Source: Sphingosinicella sp. BN140058 (lineage in GTDB: Bacteria; Pseudomonadota; Alphaproteobacteria; Sphingomonadales; Sphingomonadaceae). From it: a stretch of 64,000 bases of DNA. The notes under the pieces were generated by a model. The model was not told the origin of the DNA. It made no database searches and worked only from the letters and a program-made list of their open reading frames with translations. A program made the position numbers and the translations under genes. The stretch is from contig NZ_CP035501.1 of NCBI RefSeq assembly GCF_004135585.1, positions 2,923,501 through 2,987,500 of the forward strand, given 5' to 3'. Numbering within the stretch: the stretch's first letter is position 1; each line of letters begins with the position of its first letter. Positions 31,948 to 40,233 of this stretch are shown piece after piece.

Positions 31948-34626
31948 ATGTCGCAACGATCCCGCCTGCTTTGGGCGACCCTGCCGTTCACCCTGGCCAC
32001 GCTGGGCAGCGCACAATCCGCGCACGCGCAGGCCGCGGCCGCTACCGCAGCCGACGCCGCCATCTCCGCAGACCCGGCGGCATCGGGCGTCGAAGGCGGT
32101 GCAGACGAGGAAATCGTGGTCACCGCCACCTACGCGCGCAGCCTTGCCGCGGCGACCGAGACCAAGCGCCAGGCGGCCTATGGCGTCGACTCGATCAATT
32201 CGACCGACATCGGCAAATTCCCGACCCAGAACGTCGCCGAAGCGCTGCAACTCGTCACCGGCGTCGCGATCACGCGGCCGCGCGGCGAGGGCCTGTACGT
32301 CAGCGTCCGCGGTCTCGGACCGCAATTCCAGAGCACCCTCGTCAACGGCCGCACCGTCGCGATCAACGACCTGATCGAGAATGGCGGCGCCAACGGCCGC
32401 CAATTCCGCTTCGAAATGCTGCCGGCGGAGTTCGTGTCGCAGATCGATGTGGTCAAGACGCCGACTGCGGACATGACCGAGGGCGCGCTCGGCGGCAATA
32501 TCGAGGTCAAGACCTTCCATCCCCTGGATGTGGGCGACCGCACCACCGTCAATCTGCGCGGCACCTACACGACCCTGACCGAGAAGGTGAAACCGAACGC
32601 GACCATCCTGAGCAGCAAGGTAACGGAGGACGGCACGTTCGGCATCCTCGCCGCCGCCCAATATTGGGGCAAGCAGGTCCGCAACGATCGCTTCATGAAC
32701 TTCGGCTGGAACCTCGACAAATTCGCCTCGGTGCTCGGTACCGGCTTCTATACGCCCACCCGCACCCGTCCGACGATCGAGACCGAGGATCGCAAGCGCA
32801 TCGCCGGCTTGATCTCGGCCCAGTGGCGCCCGTCCGACGAACTGGAAACGACGCTGGACGTGCTCGCGACCCGGCTCGACGTCGCCTATGATGAATTCGG
32901 GATCGACATCTATCCGGACGACACCAGCGTTGCCGGCCACCGCCCGGTTCTCGTTCCCGGATCGGTGAAGCTCGACGGCAACACCGTGGTTGCCGCAACG
33001 ATCAACGACGTCCGCTTCATGGCCTCGCGCGAATACAGTCTCAACCGCCACGATCTCATCACCGCGGGGCTCAAGCAGGTGTGGAAGCCCCAGGATTGGA
33101 CCATTACGGCCAACCTCAATTATTCCTACGCCCACAGCTACCATCCAAGCTACGCGGAAGGGACGGTGCGCAGCCGCGCGATGTTCTTCGCGCCGCTGAC
33201 CTATGACGCATCGGGCGGCTACAAGACGCTGCCGACGATCACCACCACCAAGGATCTCACCGATCCCGCCAATTACGTCCTCTACCCCTTCAACATCGCG
33301 CCGAAGAACAGCAAGGATTGGGACGCCTATGGCCGGCTCGACGTCGCGCACGATTTCGAGGGCTTCCTCACCAGGCTCGCCGCCGGCGGCGAGTATCACT
33401 GGCGCAAGCGCGACTATCGACGGCGCGATTTCAACGTCAATTCGGCCAACAACCAGCCGCTGACCAGCCTCGGATCGAACGCGTACGAGACCATCCCGTA
33501 CGATGATTTCCTCGATGGAGTCTCGGGCAACACGCCGCGCAGCTGGCTGGTGCCGATCACCGGCGCTTTCTACGACACGCTGTTCACCGACGCGATCGCA
33601 AGCGCACCGCTGACCCCGGGCGATCTGCGCGCTTCGTACATCGTCGAGGAGAAGGTCGCGGGCGCGTATGTCCGTGCCGATTACGGTTTTGCGCTGGGCA
33701 GCGTCGACGTCACCGGCAATCTGGGCCTGCGCTACGTTCACACCGACCAGGTGGCGAGCGGCACGCTCACCATCGGGACGGCGCCGACGCCGGCAAGCTT
33801 CCCCAAGACGTTCAACAACTGGCTGCCGAGCTTCAACCTGCGCGCCGCGCTGACGCCCGATCTGATCGCCCGTGTCGCGGCGAGCCGCGTGCTGACCCGC
33901 CCCAACGTGACCCAGAGCGCGCCGCAGATCAGCGTCTCCACCGACGCGCCGACCGCGAGCGGCGGCAATCCGGATCTGAAGCCGTTCCTCGCCACCCAGT
34001 TCGACGCGTCGCTCGAATGGTATTTCAACCGCAAGGGCTCGCTCACCGGCGCCGTCTTCTACAAGGCGATGGACGATTACATCACCGCGCAGAACATCAA
34101 CATCGAGATACCGGGACGCGGCACCGTTCTGCTCAGCACCCAGGTCAATGGCGGCAACGCCAAGGTCTGGGGCGTCGAGGCCGCCTACAACCAGGTGTTC
34201 GATTTCCTGCCGGCGCCGTTCGACGGCCTCGGCATGCAGGCCTCCTACACCCACACGTCGGTGGAGGCGAACTACACGGCGGGGGCGCGGCCGATCGTCG
34301 ACCAATTGATCGGTCTGTCCAAGAACAGCTTCAACCTGGTCGGCTTCTACGAGATCGGCCCGCTTTCGGCCCGGCTCTCCTACGTCTGGCGCGATCGCTA
34401 TCTGGCAGGCACCGGCAGCACCACGCAGGCGCCGACCTATGTCGCGCCGGTAAGTTCGCTCGACGGCAATCTGTCCTACCGCGTGACGCCCAAGATCACC
34501 CTCAGCCTCGAGGCGATCAACATCGCCGGCGCCAAGGTCTATACCTATAATGACGACGATCTCCGCTTCGGCGAGATCAACTATTACGGGCGTACCCTGC
34601 TCGCCGGCGTGCGGGCGGAATTCTGA
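31948..34626 (+). CDS. TonB-dependent outer-membrane receptor (892 aa)
   Basis: The ATG at 31948 has GGGGGAG upstream and opens a clear signal peptide (MSQRSRLLWATLPFTLATLG, cleaved after AHA). After a TonB-box-like DEEIVVTA segment the plug domain follows (NVAEALQLVTGVAITRPRGE, VSVRGLGPQFQSTLVNGRTV, EGALGGNIEVKTFHPLDVG). The rest is a 22-strand-type barrel with an aromatic end (YYGRTLLAGVRAEF). It belongs to the large TonB receptor class used by sphingomonads for complex nutrients. Its stop overlaps the ATG of the phospholipase C gene, so substrate may relate to phosphoinositides or inositol phosphates; this is inference. Confidence 0.94.
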   Translation: MSQRSRLLWATLPFTLATLGSAQSAHAQAAAATAADAAISADPAASGVEGGADEEIVVTATYARSLAAATETKRQAAYGVDSINSTDIGKFPTQNVAEALQLVTGVAITRPRGEGLYVSVRGLGPQFQSTLVNGRTVAINDLIENGGANGRQFRFEMLPAEFVSQIDVVKTPTADMTEGALGGNIEVKTFHPLDVGDRTTVNLRGTYTTLTEKVKPNATILSSKVTEDGTFGILAAAQYWGKQVRNDRFMNFGWNLDKFASVLGTGFYTPTRTRPTIETEDRKRIAGLISAQWRPSDELETTLDVLATRLDVAYDEFGIDIYPDDTSVAGHRPVLVPGSVKLDGNTVVAATINDVRFMASREYSLNRHDLITAGLKQVWKPQDWTITANLNYSYAHSYHPSYAEGTVRSRAMFFAPLTYDASGGYKTLPTITTTKDLTDPANYVLYPFNIAPKNSKDWDAYGRLDVAHDFEGFLTRLAAGGEYHWRKRDYRRRDFNVNSANNQPLTSLGSNAYETIPYDDFLDGVSGNTPRSWLVPITGAFYDTLFTDAIASAPLTPGDLRASYIVEEKVAGAYVRADYGFALGSVDVTGNLGLRYVHTDQVASGTLTIGTAPTPASFPKTFNNWLPSFNLRAALTPDLIARVAASRVLTRPNVTQSAPQISVSTDAPTASGGNPDLKPFLATQFDASLEWYFNRKGSLTGAVFYKAMDDYITAQNINIEIPGRGTVLLSTQVNGGNAKVWGVEAAYNQVFDFLPAPFDGLGMQASYTHTSVEANYTAGARPIVDQLIGLSKNSFNLVGFYEIGPLSARLSYVWRDRYLAGTGSTTQAPTYVAPVSSLDGNLSYRVTPKITLSLEAINIAGAKVYTYNDDDLRFGEINYYGRTLLAGVRAEF

Positions 34627-35714
34627 TGGTGACGGCGCTCCTCGCCGCCGCTGCACTGGCCTCGGCCGGTGCGGCGACTCCGGCCGCGATGAACGACATC
34701 CAGGTCGTCGGTTCGCACAACAGCTTCAAGGCCGCGATCCCGGCGGCCGTGATGGCGAAGATCCGGACGGCAGACCCGAAGCTGGCGGACGGGCTCGATT
34801 ATCATCATGTCCCGCTCGCCGCCCAGCTCGACGCCGGCGTTCGCCAGATCGAGCTGGACGTCTTCGCAGATCCCGCCGGCGGCCGTTATGCCGATCCGGC
34901 GGGGGAGAAGATCGCCCGCGCAGCCGGGGAGAAGACCGGCTTCGATCGGGAGGCCATGCTGAAGCCCGGTTTCAAGGTCTTCCACATTCCCGACATCGAC
35001 TATCGGAGCACTTGCCCCACCCTGGTCCGCTGCCTGGCCGATGTGGACGCCTGGTCGCGGGCCAATCCGGGCCATCTGCCGATCATGATCACCATCAATG
35101 CCGCCGACACGCCGTCCGGCCGCCCCGGTATCTCCGATCCGCTGTCGCTCGCCGATCCCGTCCTGCTCGACGCCCTCGATGCCGAGATCCGGGCGGCGCT
35201 GCCCGGCAAGAGGCTGATCACGCCGGACGAGGTGCGGGGCGATGCCGCAACCTTGCGCGACGCGGTGCGCAGCCGCGGCTGGCCTTCGCTCGCCGCGACC
35301 CGCGGCCGCATCTTCATCCTACTCGATGTCCGGCCGGCGGTCTCCGATGTCTACCGCGCGGGCCATCCGTCGCTCGCGGGACGGGCGATGTTCGGCTGGT
35401 ATTCCGAGGATCAGCCGGAAGCCGCGATCCAGATCGTCCAGGATCCGCTGATCGAAGGCGATCGCATCCGGCAATGGGTCCGCGACGGCATGATCGTGCG
35501 CACCCGCACCGACGCCAACACGGTCGAAGCGCGTCGCAGCGATCTCGCCAAGGCACGCGCGGCGATGGCCAGCGGGGCGCAGGCGATCAGCACCGATTAT
35601 TATCCGGGCGCGCCGGATCCGCTGAAGCTCGGCTTCGTGGTGACGCTGCCGGACAATGCCATGGCCCGCTGCAGCCCGGTGCGCGTGCCGGAAGGATGCG
35701 CGCTCGCCCCGTGA
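34626..35714 (+). CDS. Ca2+-dependent phosphoinositide-specific phospholipase C (PI-PLC1-like)
   Basis: The 362-residue product starts with a short hydrophobic leader (MVTALLAAAALASAGAATPA), suggesting export. The catalytic TIM-barrel features are present: the first histidine in QVVGSHNSFK, the metal-binding glutamate/aspartate in GVRQIELDVFADPAGG, and the second histidine region in KVFHIPDIDY. Conserved Trp/Tyr and QAISTDYYPG near the end also fit. Family members cleave phosphoinositide head groups with calcium. Start and the upstream stop share a base (TGATG), indicating coupling with the TonB receptor. Confidence 0.88.
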   Translation: MVTALLAAAALASAGAATPAAMNDIQVVGSHNSFKAAIPAAVMAKIRTADPKLADGLDYHHVPLAAQLDAGVRQIELDVFADPAGGRYADPAGEKIARAAGEKTGFDREAMLKPGFKVFHIPDIDYRSTCPTLVRCLADVDAWSRANPGHLPIMITINAADTPSGRPGISDPLSLADPVLLDALDAEIRAALPGKRLITPDEVRGDAATLRDAVRSRGWPSLAATRGRIFILLDVRPAVSDVYRAGHPSLAGRAMFGWYSEDQPEAAIQIVQDPLIEGDRIRQWVRDGMIVRTRTDANTVEARRSDLAKARAAMASGAQAISTDYYPGAPDPLKLGFVVTLPDNAMARCSPVRVPEGCALAP

Positions 35715-35817
35715 CGTGCGGCGCGTGGTCTTGTTTAAGATGACGACGTCGCCCCTTTGCGGGCGAGGCGCCATGCCGTAGGCGGGACGCTCGTGCGGAG
35801 GCCGGGCAAAGAGGGGC

Positions 35818-36855
35818 ATGGCGAAAAGCGGTCGGGTGGAGCGGGGCGCGACGATCGTCGACGTCGCGGCGCATGCCGGCGTGTCGGCGATGACGGTGTC
35901 GCGAGTCATCAACGGCCGCAGCGGCATTCGGCCGGAGACCCGCGCCGCCGTGGAGCGGGCGATCAAAGCGCTCGCCTACACGCCGAACACCGCCGCCCGC
36001 AGCCTGGTGCGATCGGCCGAGCTCCGCATCGGCATCATCTATTCCAATCCCAGCGCCGCCTTCATGAGCGAGTTCCTGACCGGATTGTTCGAGGAGGCCT
36101 CCTCCAGCGGCGCACGCCTGGTCCTGCTCAAGGGGGAAGGCGGGCGCCCGCCCACTGCGGCTGCGCTGACCCGCTTCGCCGCGTCCGGCTTGTCCGGCGT
36201 CATCCTGGCCCCGCCGCTCGGGGAATCGCGTTCGGTGCTGGGCGCGGTGCGCAAGTGGGGGATCCCGGTCGCGGCGGTCGGTGCCTATGATGTCGAGGGC
36301 GCCACCTGCGTCAGGATCGACGATCGCGCAGCCGCCTGCGAGATGACTCGGCACCTGATCGATCTTGGTCATCGCCGCCTCGGCTTCGTGCTCGGCAATC
36401 CCGATCAGGCGGCGAGCGCCGAGCGGATGGCCGGCTTCTACGACGCGGTGCGGGCCGTCGACGGCGTCAGCGTCACCGTCGCGCAGGGCGATTTCAGCTA
36501 TGCCTCCGGGCTCGTCGCGGGCGAGCAATTGCTCTCCGGACCGGAGCAGCCGACCGCGATCTTTGCCAGCAATGACGACATGGCGGCGGCGATCGTCTCG
36601 GTCGCGCACCGGCGTCACCTCGACGTGCCGGCCGAGCTGACCGTTGCCGGCTTCGACGACACCAGTGCGGCGGTGACGCTCTGGCCGCCGCTCACCACCG
36701 TGCATCAGCCGGTGCGGCGGCTGGCGGCCGAGGCACTATCGGCCGTCATCGCCGAGGCGCTTTGCGGCGCAAACGCACCGTCACCAAGGCTGCTCGAGCA
36801 CGAACTTATCAAGCGTCAATCGGCCGCAATGCTGTCGGTGTCCTTCCCTTCGTAG
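35818..36855 (+). CDS. LacI-family transcriptional regulator
   Basis: The product is 345 residues. The N-terminal helix-turn-helix and hinge are canonical (TIVDVAAHAGVSAMTVSRVI, then AYTPNTAARSL). A periplasmic-binding-protein-like sensor domain follows (RIGIIYSNPSAAFMSEFLTG, AIFASNDDMAAAIVSVAHRR, AGFDDTSAAVTLWPPLTTV). It lies between the phospholipase gene and the convergent GH43 gene, whose 3' end it overlaps by 40 bases. It is the only LacI protein in the window. It is therefore the natural candidate to bind the TGTTAACG-type palindromes at 39700, 39873 and 43339; the link is inferred. Confidence 0.94.
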   Translation: MAKSGRVERGATIVDVAAHAGVSAMTVSRVINGRSGIRPETRAAVERAIKALAYTPNTAARSLVRSAELRIGIIYSNPSAAFMSEFLTGLFEEASSSGARLVLLKGEGGRPPTAAALTRFAASGLSGVILAPPLGESRSVLGAVRKWGIPVAAVGAYDVEGATCVRIDDRAAACEMTRHLIDLGHRRLGFVLGNPDQAASAERMAGFYDAVRAVDGVSVTVAQGDFSYASGLVAGEQLLSGPEQPTAIFASNDDMAAAIVSVAHRRHLDVPAELTVAGFDDTSAAVTLWPPLTTVHQPVRRLAAEALSAVIAEALCGANAPSPRLLEHELIKRQSAAMLSVSFPS

Positions 36856-38444
36856 CGAAACCAGGCGAAATCGGCCGGGAGCGCCGCGCCGGACATGTCC
36901 TGACACGCCATGCCAACGAAGCCACCGGTGAAGTTGGGCAGGCCGGGCACCGTCACCTCGTCCGACAAGATGCTCGCATCGAGAGAGTTGGGGAGAAATT
37001 GCCATTCTTCCGACCCGGCCGGACGCCAGGCGAAGCGAAGCACGTCGTGATCGACATCGGCGCGCAGATCGATCGGTCCGTCCGGAAGCAGTGCCACGAC
37101 CTCGCTCGTACAGCCTTCGTCTGCCTGGGCCGACATCAAGGCGAGCTGCCGTCCCTCGTCTCCCCGGGTGACATGGAGATAGTGGAATTTGGTGCTGTTG
37201 TAATAGCAGACCAGGCCCGCCGCCTGCTGGAAGTGCGCCGGTGCGAAGTCGATCCGGGTGGTCGCACGATAGCGGAAATGCTCCTGCCTGCGCGCGACCA
37301 GAGCCTGGTTGAAGTGGCTGCCGATCGTCTCGCGCCCCCAGAAACGCAGCCATCCGGGTCGCGCATCCAGGCTGAAAAGAAAGGCGGGATCGGGCGTGCG
37401 GAGCCATTGGAACTCGGCCGGAAGCTCCGCGCTCCTGAACGTGCCGTCACACCCGGCATCGGGCCACGGCGCCGGGGCGAGCGCCGGCCGCGGCGGGGAA
37501 GGGTCGGGCGCGGCATCTGCAGTCTCGGTGCGCAGCCACCCGTCGGCACCCCAGCGCATCGGCTGCATCGCGGTCTCCCGGCCCATCGGGCAGCGCTCCC
37601 GGCCGGGAAGGGGGCGGCCGCACAGATAAGCGAGCCAGGTGGTTCCATCGGGAAGATCGACGAGGTCGCCATGGCCGGCGCGGGCGAGCGGCGCGTCGCG
37701 GCGACCCGCCGCCGTCAGCACTGCGCCATCGGGATGAACCTCGTACGGCCCGAACAGCGCGCGCGAGCGGGCCATCACCACCGCATGATCCCACCCGGTG
37801 CCGCCCTCCGCGACCAGCAGATGATACCAGCCGTCACGCTTGTAGAGGTGCGGCCCTTCGGTGAAGCCGCGTTCGGTGCCGGTGAAGATCAGCCGCCGCT
37901 CGCCGACCAGGCGAAGAGACGTGCGATCCAGTTCCTGCGCGACGATGCCGGCGAAGCGGCCGCGGCCGGGACGATGGTCCCAAAGCATGTTGAGCAGCCA
38001 GCTGCGGCCGTCGTCGTCGTGGAACAAGGCCGGATCGAAGCCGCTGCTGTTAAGATGGATCGGATCGGACCAGCTGCCGTCGACCTGATCGCAGACCACG
38101 AGATAGTTATGGAAATCCCGCAAGGATGCTCCGGCCGCGCCGGTGACCGTCGTCCGGCCGTACCGCTTGACGTCGGTGTAGACGAGCCAGAAGCGGCCAT
38201 CGGCATGGCTCAGATCCGGCGCCCAGACGCCGCAGGAATCGGGGGCACCACGCATGTCGAGCTGTGCCGCTCGTGCCAGCGGACGAGCCGCAAGGCGCCA
38301 GTTCACCAGATCGCGGCTCTGATGGATCTGAACTCCAGGATACCATTCGAAGGTCGAGGTCGCGATGAAGATGTCTTCGCCGACGCGCACGATCGACGGA
38401 TCGGGATTGAACCCGCGCAGGATGGGGTTGCGAAGGAAAGTCAT
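36816..38444 (-). CDS. GH43 beta-xylosidase / alpha-L-arabinofuranosidase (GH43_11-like)
   Basis: From the ATG at 38444 the product is 542 residues. Catalytic residues align with Geobacillus XynB3: D15 (FNPDPSIV, general base), D138 (SSGFDPALF) and E196 (RGFTEGPHLY, general acid). The early segment STFEWYPGVQIHQSRDLVNW is typical of xylosidases of this subfamily. A C-terminal beta-sandwich (about 330-540; CYYNSTKFHYLHVTRGDEGR) is the usual partner domain. No signal peptide is seen, so it likely acts in the cytoplasm on imported xylo-oligosaccharides. Its start overlaps the MFS stop by four bases (ATGA). Confidence 0.95.
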   Translation of the reverse strand: MTFLRNPILRGFNPDPSIVRVGEDIFIATSTFEWYPGVQIHQSRDLVNWRLAARPLARAAQLDMRGAPDSCGVWAPDLSHADGRFWLVYTDVKRYGRTTVTGAAGASLRDFHNYLVVCDQVDGSWSDPIHLNSSGFDPALFHDDDGRSWLLNMLWDHRPGRGRFAGIVAQELDRTSLRLVGERRLIFTGTERGFTEGPHLYKRDGWYHLLVAEGGTGWDHAVVMARSRALFGPYEVHPDGAVLTAAGRRDAPLARAGHGDLVDLPDGTTWLAYLCGRPLPGRERCPMGRETAMQPMRWGADGWLRTETADAAPDPSPPRPALAPAPWPDAGCDGTFRSAELPAEFQWLRTPDPAFLFSLDARPGWLRFWGRETIGSHFNQALVARRQEHFRYRATTRIDFAPAHFQQAAGLVCYYNSTKFHYLHVTRGDEGRQLALMSAQADEGCTSEVVALLPDGPIDLRADVDHDVLRFAWRPAGSEEWQFLPNSLDASILSDEVTVPGLPNFTGGFVGMACQDMSGAALPADFAWFRYEGKDTDSIAAD

Positions 38445-39688
38445 GCCGGCTTGCGCACCAGGGTCCAGAGGATGGCGGCGCCGATGAGATCGAGGACGCC
38501 GAGCAGGAGGAAGAAGGGGCCGTAGCCGACATCGTCGACCAGGCCGCCGAGCAGCAGCGAGAAGACCAGGACTCCGAAATTGCCGGCAAGCCCCGCAAAG
38601 CCGGTGGCGGTCGCCACCTCGTTGCGGCGGAACAGGTCCGAGGCCATGGTAATGACCGACACGGACAGGGTCTGATGCGCGAAGCCTCCCAGGCAGAGCA
38701 ATGCGATTGCCGCATAGGGGCTCGTGACGGAGCTGACGAACACCATCCCGATCATCATGACCGCTCCGATCGTGAAGGCCGAACGCCGGGCATTGACCAG
38801 GGAAACACCGCGGCGATTGAGGAAGGCGGCGACAAACGGCCCGAACAGGCAGCCGAGATCGGCGGCGAGGAAGGGGAGCCAGGCGAACAAGGCGATCTGG
38901 GTAAGATCGAAGCCGCGCTCGCGCGCCAGGTAGAGCGGCATCCAGAAGGACAGCATGCCCCAGACCGGATCGGCGAGCAGCCGGGGCAGGGCTATTCCCC
39001 ACAGATCCCGGCGCCGCAGCAGCGACGGAATGGAGGCACGATCGCCGACGGCCGCAAGCCGCACCTCCTGCCCTTCGGAGATAAGGGCCTGCTCCTTCGC
39101 GCGGATGAAGCGATGGCGCTGAGGCGTGTCGTACCAGAGGAGCCAGGCGACGACCCAGAGAAGGCCGATCGCGCCGGCTACGAAGAAGGCCAGGCGCCAG
39201 CTGTGCAAGGCCACCGCCCAGGCGACGAGGCCGGGCGCCAGAATCGCGCCGAACGAGGCGCCGATATTGTAGATGCCGCCTGCCAATCCGCGCTCGCGCG
39301 CCGGAAACCATTCGGCGATCAGCTTCTGACCGGCGGGCTGCGCCGAGCCTTCGGCGAGGCCGAGCATGCCCCGCAGCATGGCAAAGCCAAGCCAGCCGTT
39401 GGCAAAGACATGCGCCATGGTCAGCAGCGACCAGAGCGCCGCGCAGGCTGCGAAGCCGAGGCGAAGCCCGGCGCCATCGAGCAGATAGCCCGCCAGCGGC
39501 TGGAACATGATCCCGGCCTGGAAAGCGCCGGTGATCCAGCCATATTGCTCGGTGCTGATCGACTGTTCTTCGAGGATCAGCGGCGCCGCAACTCCGAGCA
39601 CGGCCCGGGTCAGATAGTTGAGCACCATCGCGCCGACGAACAGCGCCATGATCGTCCAGCGCAGGTGAGGAATGCCGGGCCTGGTCAA
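38441..39688 (-). CDS. MFS transporter, anion:cation symporter (hexuronate/sugar-acid) type
   Basis: This 415-residue protein has about 12 hydrophobic segments. The signature WITGAFQAGIMFQPLAGYLL and the loop GSAQPAGQKLIAEWFPARER are typical of the ACS/ExuT-like group. The second half repeats the pattern (PVWGMLSFWMPLYLARERGF). It is translationally coupled to the GH43 gene. With the xylose genes nearby, a role in uptake of xylose, xylo-oligosaccharides or (methyl)glucuronate side chains from xylan is plausible but unproven. A LacI-like palindrome lies 12 bases before its start. Confidence 0.9.
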   Translation of the reverse strand: MTRPGIPHLRWTIMALFVGAMVLNYLTRAVLGVAAPLILEEQSISTEQYGWITGAFQAGIMFQPLAGYLLDGAGLRLGFAACAALWSLLTMAHVFANGWLGFAMLRGMLGLAEGSAQPAGQKLIAEWFPARERGLAGGIYNIGASFGAILAPGLVAWAVALHSWRLAFFVAGAIGLLWVVAWLLWYDTPQRHRFIRAKEQALISEGQEVRLAAVGDRASIPSLLRRRDLWGIALPRLLADPVWGMLSFWMPLYLARERGFDLTQIALFAWLPFLAADLGCLFGPFVAAFLNRRGVSLVNARRSAFTIGAVMMIGMVFVSSVTSPYAAIALLCLGGFAHQTLSVSVITMASDLFRRNEVATATGFAGLAGNFGVLVFSLLLGGLVDDVGYGPFFLLLGVLDLIGAAILWTLVRKPA

Positions 39689-39699
39689 CCGCGATCTCC

Positions 39700-39711
39700 G
39701 TTAACGTGAAC
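39700..39711. promoter_or_regulatory. LacI-type operator-like palindrome before MFS transporter gene
   Basis: GTTAACGTGAAC, with central CG, has five of six paired positions. It sits immediately before the MFS start codon, where a bound repressor would block transcription. It shares GTTAACGT with the operator at 39873. Confidence 0.55.
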
Positions 39712-39841
39712 ATTCCTCTCCGGGTCTCGAGAGCCGAGTACCGGCAGGGCGGCGTTAGAGCAGCCCGGCCATGGTGTCTGCCGACTCACACGCGCAGAAA
39801 CAAGCCCCTCGTTTAGCAAAAGACACCTATTTGTCCGAGTA

Positions 39842-39870
39842 TTGACAAGGTCCAGGAGGCGGCTTAGCGT
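39842..39870 (+). promoter_or_regulatory. sigma70-type promoter for the TonB receptor
   Basis: TTGACA (39842-39847) is followed after exactly 17 bases by TAGCGT (39865-39870). The operator palindrome starts three bases downstream and would cover the transcription start. Position and spacing make this the best promoter candidate in the window. Confidence 0.65.
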
Positions 39871-39872
39871 TC

Positions 39873-39888
39873 ATGTTAACGTAAACAT
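39873..39888. promoter_or_regulatory. LacI-type operator overlapping the TonB receptor promoter
   Basis: ATGTTAACGTAAACAT has a central CG and seven of eight paired positions, the classic form of a LacI-family site. It lies directly after the -10 box, the expected location for repression. The regulator is probably the LacI protein encoded at 35818. Confidence 0.7.
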
Positions 39889-39913
39889 CAACGGCTTGAG
39901 TCAGGTGTGGCTC

Positions 39914-40015
39914 ATGATGATGAACAACGAGCGACTCGATGCAATCGAGCGAGGCGAGCGCCAAGAGGCGCCAGGAGAGGATCTTATGCGAATGATGACT
40001 ACGCACGGCAATTAG
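39914..40015 (+). CDS. possible 33-aa leader ORF
   Basis: The frame begins with three ATG codons (MMMNNERLDAIERGERQEAP) and has AGGTG six bases upstream. It lies in the long 5' leader of the TonB receptor gene. The product is hydrophilic and unrecognised. It may be a chance ORF. Confidence 0.25.
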   Translation: MMMNNERLDAIERGERQEAPGEDLMRMMTTHGN

Positions 40016-40233
40016 TTCCAAATTGCCGGGTATTGCCATTGATCATCCGCTTGCAGCGCCGCGCGGTTCTGCAGGCGTCGTGTGGTCATGACCGATTCGG
40101 CAGGTAATCAGACCATCATCTCCGGCGATCACGCATGCGTGCACTGGCGCGTCGAATAAGTTCGGCGGGCGCGGGCGCTGCTCGCCCGATATCCAACGGC
40201 CATCGACATAACATGCAAGGAGGGAGGCAGCCA

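Larger units (their letters stand above)
39689..40233. other. 545-base divergent regulatory region between the MFS-GH43 pair and the TonB receptor
   Basis: It holds two LacI-type palindromes (39700-39711, 39873-39888), a -35/-10 pair pointing right, and a leader of about 350 bases before the receptor. A 33-codon ORF with a ribosome-binding site lies in the leader. The remainder shows nothing to me. Confidence 0.6.

Noticed and set aside
31834..34656. A 940-codon minus-strand frame opposite the TonB receptor
   Set aside because: It is a shadow frame; the plus strand encodes a full receptor with signal peptide, plug and barrel end.
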